Origin: an uncultured delta proteobacterium
GTDB taxonomy: Bacteria; Desulfobacterota; Desulfobulbia; Desulfobulbales; Desulfocapsaceae
Length of the DNA: 64,000 bases
Direction of reading: 5' to 3'
Assembly (NCBI GenBank): GCA_903901335.1
Contig: CAIUQR010000149.1
Coordinates: 20,152 to 84,151 of the forward strand
Positions 44,159-53,779 of this stretch are shown piece by piece. The notes under the pieces are model-generated. The model was not told where the DNA came from. It made no database searches and was given only the letters and a program-made list of their open reading frames with translations. The translations under genes were made by a program, and so were the position numbers. Every line of letters begins with the position of its first letter. Position 1 is the stretch's first letter.

Positions 44159-45295
44159 CTATTCACCAAAAACCGCAAATTTCCCGCCTTTTACGACCTG
44201 CACCACAGGGGTATGCTCCGCGTCACGTCCGGAGGTGAAGGAGAACTTTCCCAGCACCGTGTCAAGATCTTTGATTTGACCAAGAGCGCTTTGAATGGCT
44301 TTATGATCAGAGCCCGCCTTTTTGAGAGCCTCATAGGCGATATAAACACCTGCGTAGGCCTGGGCTGCAAACTGATCAGGCGGATTGCCGCACCTGGCGG
44401 TAAATGCCGCCACAAATTTCTTGTTCAACGGCAGACTCGAGGAGGCATTCCAGGAGGCGCCCATCATCACACCCTCTGCAGCCTCGCCAGCGTTTTTAAG
44501 AAGAGCGGGCGAATTAAAACCATTACCGCCGATGATCGGAACGGTGGCGGCAATACCCAACTGGCGAGCCTGGCTGACAATCCCGGAGGCCTCCTCAACC
44601 AAGGCCGAAACGATGATGGCATCAGGATTTTTCGATTTAATCTGCGTCAGTTGCGGGGAAAAATCGCGATCTCCCTTGGCAAAGGTCTGCTCGGTTAGGA
44701 CTTCCAGCCCTGCGTCCGCTATTGCCTGTTTGAAGGCATCGTATCCGCCCTTGGTGAAGGCGTCGTCGTTGCCGTAGAACACGGCCACCTTATGCACACC
44801 CAATTTTTCCTTGGCCACTTTGATGGTATTGGGGATGACCACCATCTCAGTGAGCGAGTCCCGGAAGATACAATCGCCGATCTCGGTAATGCCCTTGGCG
44901 GTGTTACTGACGGCGAGCACAGGCATTCCTGCCTGCTGAGCGATGCGGTCAGTTACCTGGGCCGTATTGCTCAGCGTCGGCCCAATGATCAAAGAAACCT
45001 TGTCTGCATTGATGAACTTGTTGAAAACGTTGATTCCCTGCTGCGGCAGACTGGCATCGTCTTCAAAAACGGGGACGATCTTTATTCCTTCCGAACCAGC
45101 AGCGGCATTGATTTCATCCACTGCCAGCTGGATGCCGTTTTTTTGCGTGGCACCGTAAGCAGCCCCTCCACCGGTCATACTCAGCGCAAAGCCGATTTTC
45201 ACCTCTTTTGCGGCAGCGAAGACCTGCCCCGAAATGAAAATAAGAGCCATACAGAGAGAAAAAGTCATTCCTACCCGACGTTGTACGTTGTGCAT
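44159..45295 (-). CDS. livK: Branched-chain amino-acid-type periplasmic binding protein
   Basis: This 378-residue protein has a Sec signal peptide (MTFSLCMALIFISGQVFA) and a periplasmic-binding fold of the LivJ/LivK group: VKIGFALSMTGGGAAYG, GIQLAVDEINA, VSLIIGPTLSNTA and PVLAVSNTAKG. It captures the substrate and delivers it to LivHM; substrate identity (leucine-type, amide, or aromatic) cannot be read. The start at 45295 is preferred because GGAGGAA lies 4 bases upstream; the longer frame has no such site. It is the first gene of the operon and so the most strongly expressed. Confidence 0.93.
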   Translation of the reverse strand: MHNVQRRVGMTFSLCMALIFISGQVFAAAKEVKIGFALSMTGGGAAYGATQKNGIQLAVDEINAAAGSEGIKIVPVFEDDASLPQQGINVFNKFINADKVSLIIGPTLSNTAQVTDRIAQQAGMPVLAVSNTAKGITEIGDCIFRDSLTEMVVIPNTIKVAKEKLGVHKVAVFYGNDDAFTKGGYDAFKQAIADAGLEVLTEQTFAKGDRDFSPQLTQIKSKNPDAIIVSALVEEASGIVSQARQLGIAATVPIIGGNGFNSPALLKNAGEAAEGVMMGASWNASSSLPLNKKFVAAFTARCGNPPDQFAAQAYAGVYIAYEALKKAGSDHKAIQSALGQIKDLDTVLGKFSFTSGRDAEHTPVVQVVKGGKFAVFGE

Positions 45296-45352
45296 AGATT
45301 CCTCCATAAATGAGAAAAGCAAACAGATAAAAACAAGGCCGAACCTGAACCC

Positions 45353-45381
45353 TATTTATCATTGCAATATTTTATTGTCAA
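45353..45381 (-). promoter_or_regulatory. Probable promoter of the liv operon
   Basis: On the reverse strand TTGACA (45381-45376) is 17 bases from TAAATA (45358-45353), about 60 bases before the livK start. A second TTGACA lies 8 bases further upstream (45389-45384). The -10 match is modest. Confidence 0.45.
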
Positions 45382-45398
45382 GCTGTCAACCCATCTTC

Positions 45399-45432
45399 AA
45401 AATTCTATAATTTATGGTTATTACAGAATTTT
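45399..45432. repeat. Near-perfect 12-bp inverted repeat, possible operator
   Basis: AAAATTCTATAA (45399-45410) and TTACAGAATTTT (45421-45432) match in 11 of 12 positions with a 10-base loop. The repeat lies just upstream of the liv promoter in a 480-base intergenic region that otherwise shows no gene. A regulator site is plausible. Confidence 0.4.
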
Positions 45433-45778
45433 ATTATGGCGATTTTAAAATTGCCGACAGCAGCACAGACACTTCATCACCTTACTCCCTTCCGGTGGTC
45501 CCTTTCATCATAGAGGCTGTCAACTCCCAATCTATTCTCCCCAACTGCCTGTCACGATCATGCAACGACCTTTCCCTGCAAAATAGCCGCCAGATGGCCG
45601 CTGACCACACTCAGGCTGGAGACTCGCCTCATCATTTTGAGAGAAAAATTTGCAAAAATTGATGCACGATGATCTAATCCATACAGACTATATCATCACG
45701 ATAGATGGTTTTTTGAACACCTCAAGACTGTTTATGGAAAGGGGGTAGACTGGTACTCGTTCGACCAGGAAGAGGCTT

Positions 45779-47902
45779 ATGAAGAAACAGATTGGAAATT
45801 TTTCCATAAAAAATCGCCTCTTCCCGGCCATATTTACGCTGGTAATCCTAACCTTTTTCTCCTCTTTTGAGTCGGCAGCCCAGGACGGTCATCTCCCTGG
45901 CAACCCGAGGATACTGAAATCGGCAAGCGAACTCGACTATCCCCCGATGGCGGTAGTGCAGCCGGACGGCTCAGCCGGCGGATTTTCGGTCGATCTGTTA
46001 AAGGCCGCGGCGGAAGCTGTCGGGCTGTCGGTTTCCTTTAAAATCGGGCCCTGGCATGAGATCAAAGAGGAACTGGCGGCGGGAGCGCTCGATGTCCTGC
46101 CGCTGGTCTCGTACTCGGCAGAGCGGCACAAAGTCTATGATTTCACCGCCCCTTATCTGAGGATGAACGGGGCTATCTTTGTCAGGAAGAATACTGCCGA
46201 TATCCACGCGCTCTCTGACTTGAAAGGCAAAGAAGTGCTGGTAATGCAGGGCGATACGGCCCATGAGTATGTTGTGAAAGAGAAACTGTCCGATAAGATA
46301 ATTCCGACAGCATCCTATGAAGAAGCCTTCAAGCTCCTGAGCGCAGGAAAACATGATGCGGTTGTGGTGCAACAGGTTGTCGGGCTGCAAATATTAAGGA
46401 ACCTGGGCATAACAAACATCATGCCTGTGCAGGAAAAACACATCTCTAGCCTCAAACCGGCACCCTTGGAACTTGAAGGTTTCGAACAAAAATTCTGCTT
46501 TGCGGTAACTGAGGGAAACAGACAGCTGCTGGCACAGTTGAATGAAGGATTGACGATTGTCACCCTGAACGGCACCTACGAAAGTCTCTACGAGAAATGG
46601 CTCGGACCGATTTTACCAAAATCCAAGATCCCGGTCGACCAAATCTTAAAAAATGTTCTTTTCTTTCTCGCGCCTCTGTTGCTCGTTTTCGCTCTGATCG
46701 GTTTATGGACGCTCAAACGGCTGGTAGCAAAAAAAACACGGTTTCTTGAGCAGGAAATACTTCAACGCAGACAGACCGAAGAGGAGCTGCGCAAGAGAGA
46801 AGGGCACTTCCGGACATTGGTGCAAACTATCCCGGACCTAATCTGGCTAAAAGACAAAGATGGCGTTTTTCTTGCTTGCAATCCGGTATTTGAGCGTTTT
46901 TTCGGCGCCAAGGAAGGCGATATCATCGGAAAGACCGATTACCACTTTGTAGACAAGGAACTTGCCGATTTCTTTGTAGAACATGATCGCAAAGCAATGG
47001 CGGCAGGGAAGCCGACCAGCAACGAGGAATGGATCACCTTTGCAGACGATGGGCATCGTGCTTTGCTGGATACCACTAAAACACCTATGCTCGATGCCCA
47101 GGGAAGGCTCATTGGTGTTTTAGGCATAGGGCGAGATATCACCGAACGTAAAAAAATGACGGAGCATCTCCAGCAGGCCCAAAAACTCGAGGCCATAAGT
47201 GTGCTCATAGATGGAATATTTCATGATTTCAACAATATCCTCAGTGCGATACTCGGTTTTACAGAATTGGCCAGAGACAACAATCCGTCCAATCAACAGC
47301 TGCAGGAAGATCTCAATGAAATTTATGTGGCCGGCAACAGGGCTAAAGAACTGGTTCAACAAATTCTCACGTTCACCCGCCGTAAAAAACATACCCCATG
47401 TCTTTTAAATGTCTCAAATATCCTACAAGAAACAATACTGCAACTGCGTTCTGCCTTGCCGGCCTCCGTCGAAATTGAGATGAACCTCGATGAGAAAGCA
47501 GGCCCGGTATTTGCCGATCCCCTTCAGCTCAGCCAGATCATCGTTAATCTCTGTATGAATGCCATCCAGGCCATGGAGGAAAGCGGCGGCATTCTGTCCA
47601 TAAAAGTGTCTGAAACGACACCTTCGGATGAATTTTTTAGAAATCATCCGCATCTTATGCCCGGCAACTATCTTGAACTGAACGTTCAGGACACCGGTAC
47701 CGGCATCGCTCCGGAAATAATGGGTTCTATTTTTGATCCCTATTTTACAACCAAAAATCTCGGTGACGGGACAGGGCTTGGCCTGGCGGTGACATATGGG
47801 ATCATCAAAGAAATGGATGGGGAAATTTTGGTTGAATCGGAACCCGGAAGAGGGAGCATCTTTACCATATTCCTGCCGGTTGCAGACCAGGCATTACAAT
47901 AA
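45779..47902 (+). CDS. Sensor kinase with periplasmic amino-acid-binding-type domain
   Basis: The 707-residue protein has an N-terminal signal/anchor, then an SBP_bac_3 domain (about 45-280; LDYPPMAVVQPDG, GGFSVDLLKA, YDFTAPYLRMNGAIFV), a membrane segment VLFFLAPLLLVFALIGLWTL near 300, a PAS domain (TIPDLIWLKDKDGVFLACNP) with a PAC segment, a HisKA box GIFHDFNNILSAI and an HATPase domain (DTGTGIAPE, DGTGLGLAVTYG). This is BvgS-like in sensing but has no receiver domain. It lies next to the liv operon in the opposite direction and may sense an amino-acid-like ligand. A REC-kinase gene follows 114 bases later. Confidence 0.93.
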   Translation: MKKQIGNFSIKNRLFPAIFTLVILTFFSSFESAAQDGHLPGNPRILKSASELDYPPMAVVQPDGSAGGFSVDLLKAAAEAVGLSVSFKIGPWHEIKEELAAGALDVLPLVSYSAERHKVYDFTAPYLRMNGAIFVRKNTADIHALSDLKGKEVLVMQGDTAHEYVVKEKLSDKIIPTASYEEAFKLLSAGKHDAVVVQQVVGLQILRNLGITNIMPVQEKHISSLKPAPLELEGFEQKFCFAVTEGNRQLLAQLNEGLTIVTLNGTYESLYEKWLGPILPKSKIPVDQILKNVLFFLAPLLLVFALIGLWTLKRLVAKKTRFLEQEILQRRQTEEELRKREGHFRTLVQTIPDLIWLKDKDGVFLACNPVFERFFGAKEGDIIGKTDYHFVDKELADFFVEHDRKAMAAGKPTSNEEWITFADDGHRALLDTTKTPMLDAQGRLIGVLGIGRDITERKKMTEHLQQAQKLEAISVLIDGIFHDFNNILSAILGFTELARDNNPSNQQLQEDLNEIYVAGNRAKELVQQILTFTRRKKHTPCLLNVSNILQETILQLRSALPASVEIEMNLDEKAGPVFADPLQLSQIIVNLCMNAIQAMEESGGILSIKVSETTPSDEFFRNHPHLMPGNYLELNVQDTGTGIAPEIMGSIFDPYFTTKNLGDGTGLGLAVTYGIIKEMDGEILVESEPGRGSIFTIFLPVADQALQ

Positions 47903-48016
47903 AGGGATCAACTCCGAGGAAGGGGGTTTGCACACTTGCGCATGCGGTAGGCTGCAAAATCCACCTTCCGAGAAAAAAACGGACATCCGGTTGGATAATC
48001 CAAAAGGGAGAAAAAA

Positions 48017-49627
48017 ATGGATGCGAAAATCCTGATTGTCGATGACGAACAGGCGATACGAAAACTTCTGACCAGATATCTCATAGATGCAGGTTATGAA
48101 TGCTGTACTGCAGAAAGTGTAGCGTCTGCAAAGGAGGTCCTTGCCTCCAGGGCCTTCGATCTTCTTCTCTGTGATCTGAAGATGCCCGGAGACTCCGGGC
48201 TGGAGCTTCTCCGGCATTCAAAAAAGCATTACCCTGATATGGGCAGGCTTATGGTCACCGGCTTTGGTGCCCCTGAAATAGCCAGTGAGATCATGGCGGT
48301 CGGGGTGTATGGGTATATCATCAAGCCTCTAACCAGAAATGTGGTGCTGATCACCGTTGAAAACGCTCTGCGGCATCTGCGTCTTGATCTCCATATGCAT
48401 GCCTGCAAAGTCGAACTGGAAAAAAACATATCGCAACGGACGGAAAAGCTCACGGCTATACTGCAGAATCTCAATGCAGGCGTAGTTATGTTCGACCTTG
48501 ATATGAATATTCTGGAGCTCAACCGGAGAATGCAGCAATGGTTTCCCGGAGCCTCCATCGGAAAGGGGGTGCCCTGTCATCAGGCCTTCAACTGTGAGCT
48601 GACTGAAGGTGCTTGCGATAATTGTCCCATGACCGCCGCGTTTCAAACCGGCAAAACCTGCGAGGTAATTAAAAGTCTCTCCACCGTGCAGGGGGAAAGA
48701 GAGTTCAGAGTAGTGACTTCTCCGATCCTCGACAAATCCGGCTGTATTTATGCAGGCCTTGCCTTGTATGAGGATATCACAGATAAAATGCTTCTGGAAA
48801 GGGACTTGCAGCAGGCCCAGAAGTTTGAAGCGGTCGGTCAATTGGCCGCAGGTATTGCTCACGAGATTAACAGTCCTGTTCAGTACATCGGAGATAATAT
48901 CAGCTTTTTAAAGGAATCATTTGACGACATAGCCAGGGTCCTGAAGACCTACGAGCATCTTTGGCAGGAATTGACAGAAAAGGGCTCTATTCCCGAAGAA
49001 ATAGGACAACAATTGGCTGACAAAATAGAGGATGCCGATATTGCCTACCTCTGGGAGGAGATCCCTAAAACAATCGACCAAAGCCTTGAGGGAGTGCGAC
49101 GTGTTGAAAAAATTGTCCGGGCCATGAAGGATTTTGCTCACCCCGGCAATGACGAAAAAACGGCAGTGGATATCAACAAAATTCTTGAGAGCACGATCAC
49201 GGTCTGCAGAAATGAGTGGAAATATGTCGCGGAGATGGAGACGGATTTCGCCCCGGACCTCCCATTGACACCCTGTTTTGCCGGTGAAATCAGCCAGGTC
49301 TTTTTAAACATCATAGTCAATGGCGCTCATGCCATAGGTGATTTTACCGAGGGTGGCAGCAAGGGTAAGGGGAAAATTGCCATTCGGACAAGCAAGCAGG
49401 AAAACCGCATTCAAATACGGATCAGCGATACAGGAGGAGGTATTCCTCAAGAAATCCAGGACCGGGTGTTCGACCCCTTTTTTACGACCAAGGCACAAGG
49501 AAAAGGAACGGGGCAGGGGCTGGCAATCGCCCACAGGGTGGTAATTGACAAGCATCAGGGATCGCTTTTTTTTGAAACCGAAAAAGATAAAGGAACTACC
49601 TTTGTGATTGAGCTCCCGGTTTCTTGA
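48017..49627 (+). CDS. Receiver-PAS-histidine kinase
   Basis: The 536-residue soluble protein begins with a receiver (ILIVDDEQAIRK, LLCDLKMPGDSG, IIKPLT), followed by a coiled coil, a PAS domain containing a Cys cluster (PCHQAFNCELTEGACDNCPM) and a histidine kinase core of the HisKA type (AAGIAHEINSPVQYIGDNI) with HATPase motifs DTGGGIPQ and GTGQGLAIAH. The Cys cluster of the PAS domain may bind an iron-sulfur cluster or zinc; this is inference. The 5' neighbour (45779-47902) lacks a receiver, so a phosphorelay between the two is plausible. The end overlaps the convergent selenoprotein gene by 73 bases. Confidence 0.92.
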   Translation: MDAKILIVDDEQAIRKLLTRYLIDAGYECCTAESVASAKEVLASRAFDLLLCDLKMPGDSGLELLRHSKKHYPDMGRLMVTGFGAPEIASEIMAVGVYGYIIKPLTRNVVLITVENALRHLRLDLHMHACKVELEKNISQRTEKLTAILQNLNAGVVMFDLDMNILELNRRMQQWFPGASIGKGVPCHQAFNCELTEGACDNCPMTAAFQTGKTCEVIKSLSTVQGEREFRVVTSPILDKSGCIYAGLALYEDITDKMLLERDLQQAQKFEAVGQLAAGIAHEINSPVQYIGDNISFLKESFDDIARVLKTYEHLWQELTEKGSIPEEIGQQLADKIEDADIAYLWEEIPKTIDQSLEGVRRVEKIVRAMKDFAHPGNDEKTAVDINKILESTITVCRNEWKYVAEMETDFAPDLPLTPCFAGEISQVFLNIIVNGAHAIGDFTEGGSKGKGKIAIRTSKQENRIQIRISDTGGGIPQEIQDRVFDPFFTTKAQGKGTGQGLAIAHRVVIDKHQGSLFFETEKDKGTTFVIELPVS

Positions 49628-50184
49628 TCCGGCCAGGGTTCGCGCACCATCTGCTCGAAGAGTTCAATCATTTCAGGTGCGTCCCATTCTCTGAATCCCA
49701 AAGCGGAAAAGACAAGGCCCCCCTTTTTATCGAGCAGAAACTTTACCGGATGGCCAAGGACATGATATCTCTGGTTAACACTCCCGTCCTGATCCAGCAA
49801 TACCTGAAAAGTATACCTCTTGCCGAGGAGAAGAGATTGCACTGTTCCAGTTGATTCCCCGGCGTCAATCATCACGACATGAAACGGTTTGTCCTTAAAG
49901 TGATTTTGGAGATTTCCGAGGAAAGGTAACTCCTTTCGGCACCACCCTCACGATGTGGTCCAGAACCCAAGAAGAACGACACTCCCTTTATAATCGTTGA
50001 GATCAACCTGCCTGCCTGCCAGATCGTTTACGACAAAACCCGGAGCATGTATTCTTTTTTCTTGAGGGGTTTGGATATCGACGCTGTTTTCCTGCTGCCG
50101 GATGCCTCCGAACCCCGCATGCCGAAGCCCAATCAACGCAAATAACGCCATCAGGAAGACAGCCACCAGTATTTTTACTCTCAT
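49555..50184 (-). CDS. TlpA-like thioredoxin, predicted selenoprotein (TGA = Sec79, U-x-x-C)
   Basis: Two open stretches in the same frame (50184-49951 and 49947-49555) are joined by a single TGA at 49950-49948. Read through, the protein has 209 residues: an N-terminal membrane anchor or signal (VAVFLMALFALIGL), then PGFVVNDLAGRQVDLNDYKG, VVLLGFWTTS-U-GWCRKELPF, and the TlpA-type ending YHVLGHPVKFLLDKKG. The TGA falls exactly at the first Cys of the thioredoxin CxxC (FWATWCPPC in relatives), giving U-G-W-C. A SECIS-like hairpin follows. It is therefore likely a periplasm-facing disulfide reductase. The alternative is a nonsense mutation of a TGC/TGT codon, but the downstream 130 codons show no decay. 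ATG 50184 is chosen over TTG 50199 because GGAG lies 9 bases upstream. Confidence 0.78.
49916..49950 (-). promoter_or_regulatory. Candidate bacterial SECIS element after the TGA
   Basis: Downstream of the TGA (49950-49948) come 10 bases, then GAAAGG (49937-49932), loop AGTTA (49931-49927) and CCTTTC (49926-49921), a perfect 6-bp stem; CC before and GG after extend it with a CTC bulge. The loop begins 16 bases after the TGA and has G at its second position, both within what is reported for bacterial SECIS elements bound by SelB. The hairpin lies inside the coding region as required. Confidence 0.6.
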
Positions 50185-50373
50185 CGTATCAAACTCCAAA
50201 CCAAGTTCAAAACCGCATGATGCCGAACCGTGCAGGCAAGCTCATCGCATGGCCTGCCTGATTCGACTCCGCCTCATTTTTATGTCAGAAATGGAAAGAG
50301 GCCTCTGGTTATTAAGATAATACACTTCCGCTCAATAGCCAGATGGAGATCCATCCATGCCGGATAGGAGGTG

Positions 50374-51906
50374 TCATCCCCTTCGCTGCCACTTGAGCCA
50401 CCCTTTCAGCAGGGCCGCGACGCGGGGAGTCAGACGCGTGCGGTTATAGGCTGCGGCAACCCGGCGGATAGCCTCGGCCTGGGTCGGATAGGGATGGATC
50501 ACCTCGGCAATGATCTTCAGCCCGACTCTGCCGGCCATGGCCACCGATATCTCGCTGATCAGGTCTCCGGCATGCGCGGCGACAATGGTTGCGCCGACTA
50601 TCCGGTCCGAGCCTTTTCTGACCAGGACCTTAACGAACCCATCGGTCTCGCCGTCCGTAACGGCCCGATCCACCTCATCGAGAGCCACCTTATAGGTATC
50701 GACAGCAATCCCCCGGGCTTCTGCATCCTCTTCATAGAGGCCGACGTGGGCAATCTCGGGATCGGTGTAGGTGCACCAGGGCATATTCAGCCCGCTGAGC
50801 CGCTTTCTGCCCCGAAACAGCGCATTCTGCACGGCGATGCGGGCGGCGGCGTCTGCGGCATGGGTAAACTTCCAGTCCATGCAGATATCGCCTGCGGCAA
50901 AAATCTCTCGATTGGTTGTGCGCAGAAAATCATCCACCTGAATGCCTTTTCGGGGATCGTAGGCCACACCCGCCTTTTCCAGGTCGAGCCCTTCCACGTT
51001 CGGCTGACGGCCTGCTCCGATCAGGATTTCATCGGCCTCGATGATCTGCTCTCCCTCTCGTGTATGGACAGTCACCCGCTTTATCCCGTCTGCCTTTTCC
51101 ACGCAAACAGGCCTGGCATCAAGGATGACACGGATGCCCTCGCGCTTAAACACCTGAGCCAGAAGTTCCGAAGCCTCCGGATCTTCTCTTGGCAAGAAAC
51201 GGATGTGCTGAACAATCGTCACCGAGGAACCAAGACGGGAAAAGGCCTGGGCCAGCTCGCAGCCGATGGGGCCGCCGCCGACGACCACAATCCGCCGGGG
51301 CAGTTCAGTGAGATTGAAAACCGTCTCGTTGGTCAGAAAGCCCGCCTCGGCAAGGCCGGGAAAATCTGGGTGCACGGCGCGGGCACCGGCAGCAATAACG
51401 GCCTTTTTGAAACGCAGGGTCACGGCGCCCACCGTAACCGTATTCGGATCGATAAAGGCTGCCTCGCCGAAAAACACATGCACGCCCATCCGGCTGTAAC
51501 GATGGGCGGAGTCGTTACGGCTGATTCCGGCCCGAAGCCGCCGTAATCGCTCCATCACGGCGGAAAAGTCGGCGGGAGCCACCACACCCGGAGTCAGCCC
51601 GAAGCGGGCAGCTCCGGTTATCTCCGCTGCGGCCCGTGACGACCGGAGCAGGCACTTGGAGGGTACACAGCCTACATTCAGGCAATCTCCGCCCATAAGG
51701 TGACGTTCGACAAGGGCGACCTTGCCGCCCAAGGCCGCGCAGCCGATGGCCGAGATCAGGCCAGCCGTACCGGCGCCGATAACCACCAGGTTGTAAATCG
51801 GTTCGGGTACAGGCGGCCTCCAGTCGGGCGGATGAACATGAGCCGCCAGACTTTTATTGTACTCATCGCCGAACTGCATATCGAAATACCAGGGGGATTC
51901 AGTCAT
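50374..51906 (-). CDS. Mercuric-reductase/lipoamide-dehydrogenase-like flavoprotein
   Basis: The 510-residue protein has an FAD-binding motif (LVVIGAGTAGLISA), the redox-active disulfide GGDCLNVGCVPSK, the NAD(P) motif VVVGGGPIGCELAQA, a second FAD motif EIFAAGDI and the C-terminal interface motif HPYPTQAEAIRR. A MerA-type C-terminal Cys pair and N-terminal heavy-metal domain are missing, so mercury reduction is unlikely. Such MerA-like proteins are often paired with TVP38-type membrane proteins; none is seen here. The start at 51906 has AGGAGA 7 bases upstream. The true substrate is unknown. Confidence 0.9.
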   Translation of the reverse strand: MTESPWYFDMQFGDEYNKSLAAHVHPPDWRPPVPEPIYNLVVIGAGTAGLISAIGCAALGGKVALVERHLMGGDCLNVGCVPSKCLLRSSRAAAEITGAARFGLTPGVVAPADFSAVMERLRRLRAGISRNDSAHRYSRMGVHVFFGEAAFIDPNTVTVGAVTLRFKKAVIAAGARAVHPDFPGLAEAGFLTNETVFNLTELPRRIVVVGGGPIGCELAQAFSRLGSSVTIVQHIRFLPREDPEASELLAQVFKREGIRVILDARPVCVEKADGIKRVTVHTREGEQIIEADEILIGAGRQPNVEGLDLEKAGVAYDPRKGIQVDDFLRTTNREIFAAGDICMDWKFTHAADAAARIAVQNALFRGRKRLSGLNMPWCTYTDPEIAHVGLYEEDAEARGIAVDTYKVALDEVDRAVTDGETDGFVKVLVRKGSDRIVGATIVAAHAGDLISEISVAMAGRVGLKIIAEVIHPYPTQAEAIRRVAAAYNRTRLTPRVAALLKGWLKWQRRG

Positions 51907-52000
51907 GGTCGTTTCTCCTTCTGCTCCGAAAAGATCCGTGGGCACTGCCGGGTCTCACCGGTCTGGAGATAAAAAGCGGAGTCCTTCCTCTCCGAACGCA

Positions 52001-52876
52001 TTACCTACTCTTTTGTTCGTTAAGCGACCAGTCATAGTCCAGGAATCTGACGGCATACCCGCCGGCCGCAAGATATGCCCGGTCCGGCCCAGCAAGATAC
52101 CCCGCGCAGAAATTGGCGACCGCGCTCTGAGTTTGGTCAAGGCCTGCAAATCCGGTGGACGGCATGTACCTGCTCTTGAAATCATCACCATACCATTTGA
52201 AAATTGATGAGAAATATACAATATTTTTATCACGGTCGATCCGGAACTTTCCCGGATCGGCAAGCAGTTCCCTTGCCTGATCGTCCAGCTGTTCCTGTAG
52301 ATGCTCGGCCGTATATGCCTCACTGCGCAGCGGGGGACACCCATTCGCTGCACAGACAAGCGCCATATGGAGACGCGGTTCGTTATAGTGTTTCCGCAGG
52401 AGATCATGCTCAAGCCAATTCAGGGTGATGTGCTTTCCAAAGAGCTCTATTACCGGTTGATCCCAGGGTCCCTGGAACCAACCGCCGATGTCTTTGATAC
52501 TCTGAACCGGATAATGATCACGAATCAACCTCAGGGTGGCAGCATTATACAGATTAAACAGGAAGGCCAACTGCCGGGCCTCGTCCCATGACGCAAACTG
52601 CTTTTCGGGAACTCCGGCCAACAGGGCAAGATACTGGTCAAGAACCTGCGGTTCGGCCTTCAGAGCCGCGTAATCCACTTTCCCTTTCGCGACATAGACC
52701 TTGAGAAGACCGTTATAGAGGCTGTGCGTCTGGTCGAACTCCTGCGCCGCCGTACAGACTGTGGAGATCAGCAGTACCACCACCAGCAGGAGAAATAAAC
52801 CGAAACGGCAGTCGCAGAATTTGAATTGCAACAGTCTCATATCTTTTTCGGTCATATCTTCCCCTGACGCTGTCAT
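52001..52876 (-). CDS. Secreted DUF547 protein
   Basis: The 291-residue protein has an N-terminal hydrophobic signal (FGLFLLLVVVLLISTVCTA) and a DUF547 core, visible from AFLFNLYNAATLRLI, KHITLNWLEHDLLRKHY, and the Cys-containing HMALVCAANGCPPL. DUF547 is an uncharacterised domain thought by some to be related to cysteine-peptidase-like folds. Three ATG codons (52876, 52855, 52840) are possible starts; none has a well-placed ribosome site. It is transcribed toward the flavoprotein gene, 94 bases away. Function unknown. Confidence 0.85.
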   Translation of the reverse strand: MTASGEDMTEKDMRLLQFKFCDCRFGLFLLLVVVLLISTVCTAAQEFDQTHSLYNGLLKVYVAKGKVDYAALKAEPQVLDQYLALLAGVPEKQFASWDEARQLAFLFNLYNAATLRLIRDHYPVQSIKDIGGWFQGPWDQPVIELFGKHITLNWLEHDLLRKHYNEPRLHMALVCAANGCPPLRSEAYTAEHLQEQLDDQARELLADPGKFRIDRDKNIVYFSSIFKWYGDDFKSRYMPSTGFAGLDQTQSAVANFCAGYLAGPDRAYLAAGGYAVRFLDYDWSLNEQKSR

Positions 52877-52978
52877 ATGATTTAAAGGTATTTTTGTTGC
52901 TGTATTTTTTTTAACCAGACTATATACTTTTAAATGCTCTCATCTTGCAATCGTGCTCTATCAGGCACGAGGACAATA

Positions 52979-53674
52979 ATGAAAAACAGGCAATTGAACT
53001 ACTTTTTCAACCTGGCTGATAACCAGCAGGAGGTATTCAGACTGGAGCTTGATGCGATAACCCTCGACCTCATCGGGCCAAGGTTGGAGCCAACGCCGGA
53101 GTGGGCTGTGCTTACATACCATCAATGCCCCCATTGTCCGCTGCACCGCGTTGAAAGTCCGTATTGCCCGCTGGCTGCATCCATTGCCGGGGTGGTGAAA
53201 CAATTCCGGAATATTCTTTCCTATGACGACATCTTTCTCCAGGTGGAAACCAATGAGCGGGTGGTCTCCCAGAAGACGACAGCCCAAAGGGCCCTTGGTT
53301 CATTTATGGGGGTTGTAATGGCCGTGAGCGGTTGTCCGCACACCGGTTTCTTCAAACCAATGGCCAGGTTCCATCTGCCCCTTGCCAGTGAAGAGGAGAC
53401 AATCTATCGTTCGACATCGATGTACCTTCTCGCCCAATACTTCAGATTCATGGAAACCGGGGTCTCTGATTTTTCCATGAAGGGCCTGGAGAATATTTAT
53501 AAAAACATACAGACTGTAAATACGTCAACTGTCGATCGCCTTCGAGGGGCAAGCACGACGGACTCTTCGGTCAATGCGGTTATCATACTGGATTTGTATG
53601 CCAGAATAATGCCCTTCGTCATCGAAGACTCGCTGAAGGATATACGCCACCTTTTCAAACCCTACTTAAGGTAA
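52979..53674 (+). CDS. Hypothetical protein with Cys-rich N-terminal segment
   Basis: The 231-residue protein is not confidently assigned. It begins MKNRQLNYFFNLADNQQEVF, then has a Cys segment (YHQCPHCPLHRVESPYCPLA) that may bind metal, and helical C-terminal parts. It includes MAVSGCPHTGFFKPMARFHL with a further Cys-Pro-His. ATG 52979 has GAGGA 7 bases upstream; the longer frame starting at 52934 has none. No membrane segment is seen. It stands alone between divergent and convergent neighbours. The pattern of CPxC and CP suggests a small metal-binding sensor, but this is inference. Confidence 0.75.
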   Translation: MKNRQLNYFFNLADNQQEVFRLELDAITLDLIGPRLEPTPEWAVLTYHQCPHCPLHRVESPYCPLAASIAGVVKQFRNILSYDDIFLQVETNERVVSQKTTAQRALGSFMGVVMAVSGCPHTGFFKPMARFHLPLASEEETIYRSTSMYLLAQYFRFMETGVSDFSMKGLENIYKNIQTVNTSTVDRLRGASTTDSSVNAVIILDLYARIMPFVIEDSLKDIRHLFKPYLR

Positions 53675-53779
53675 TAATCAGAGACTGCTGGACATTCCGG
53701 CCGCAGAATACTCATCAATGCAACGGAAAAAGAGAAGATGCCGCACTGTCAAACGCTCTTCGCTGCGGCAGTGCTCCGG

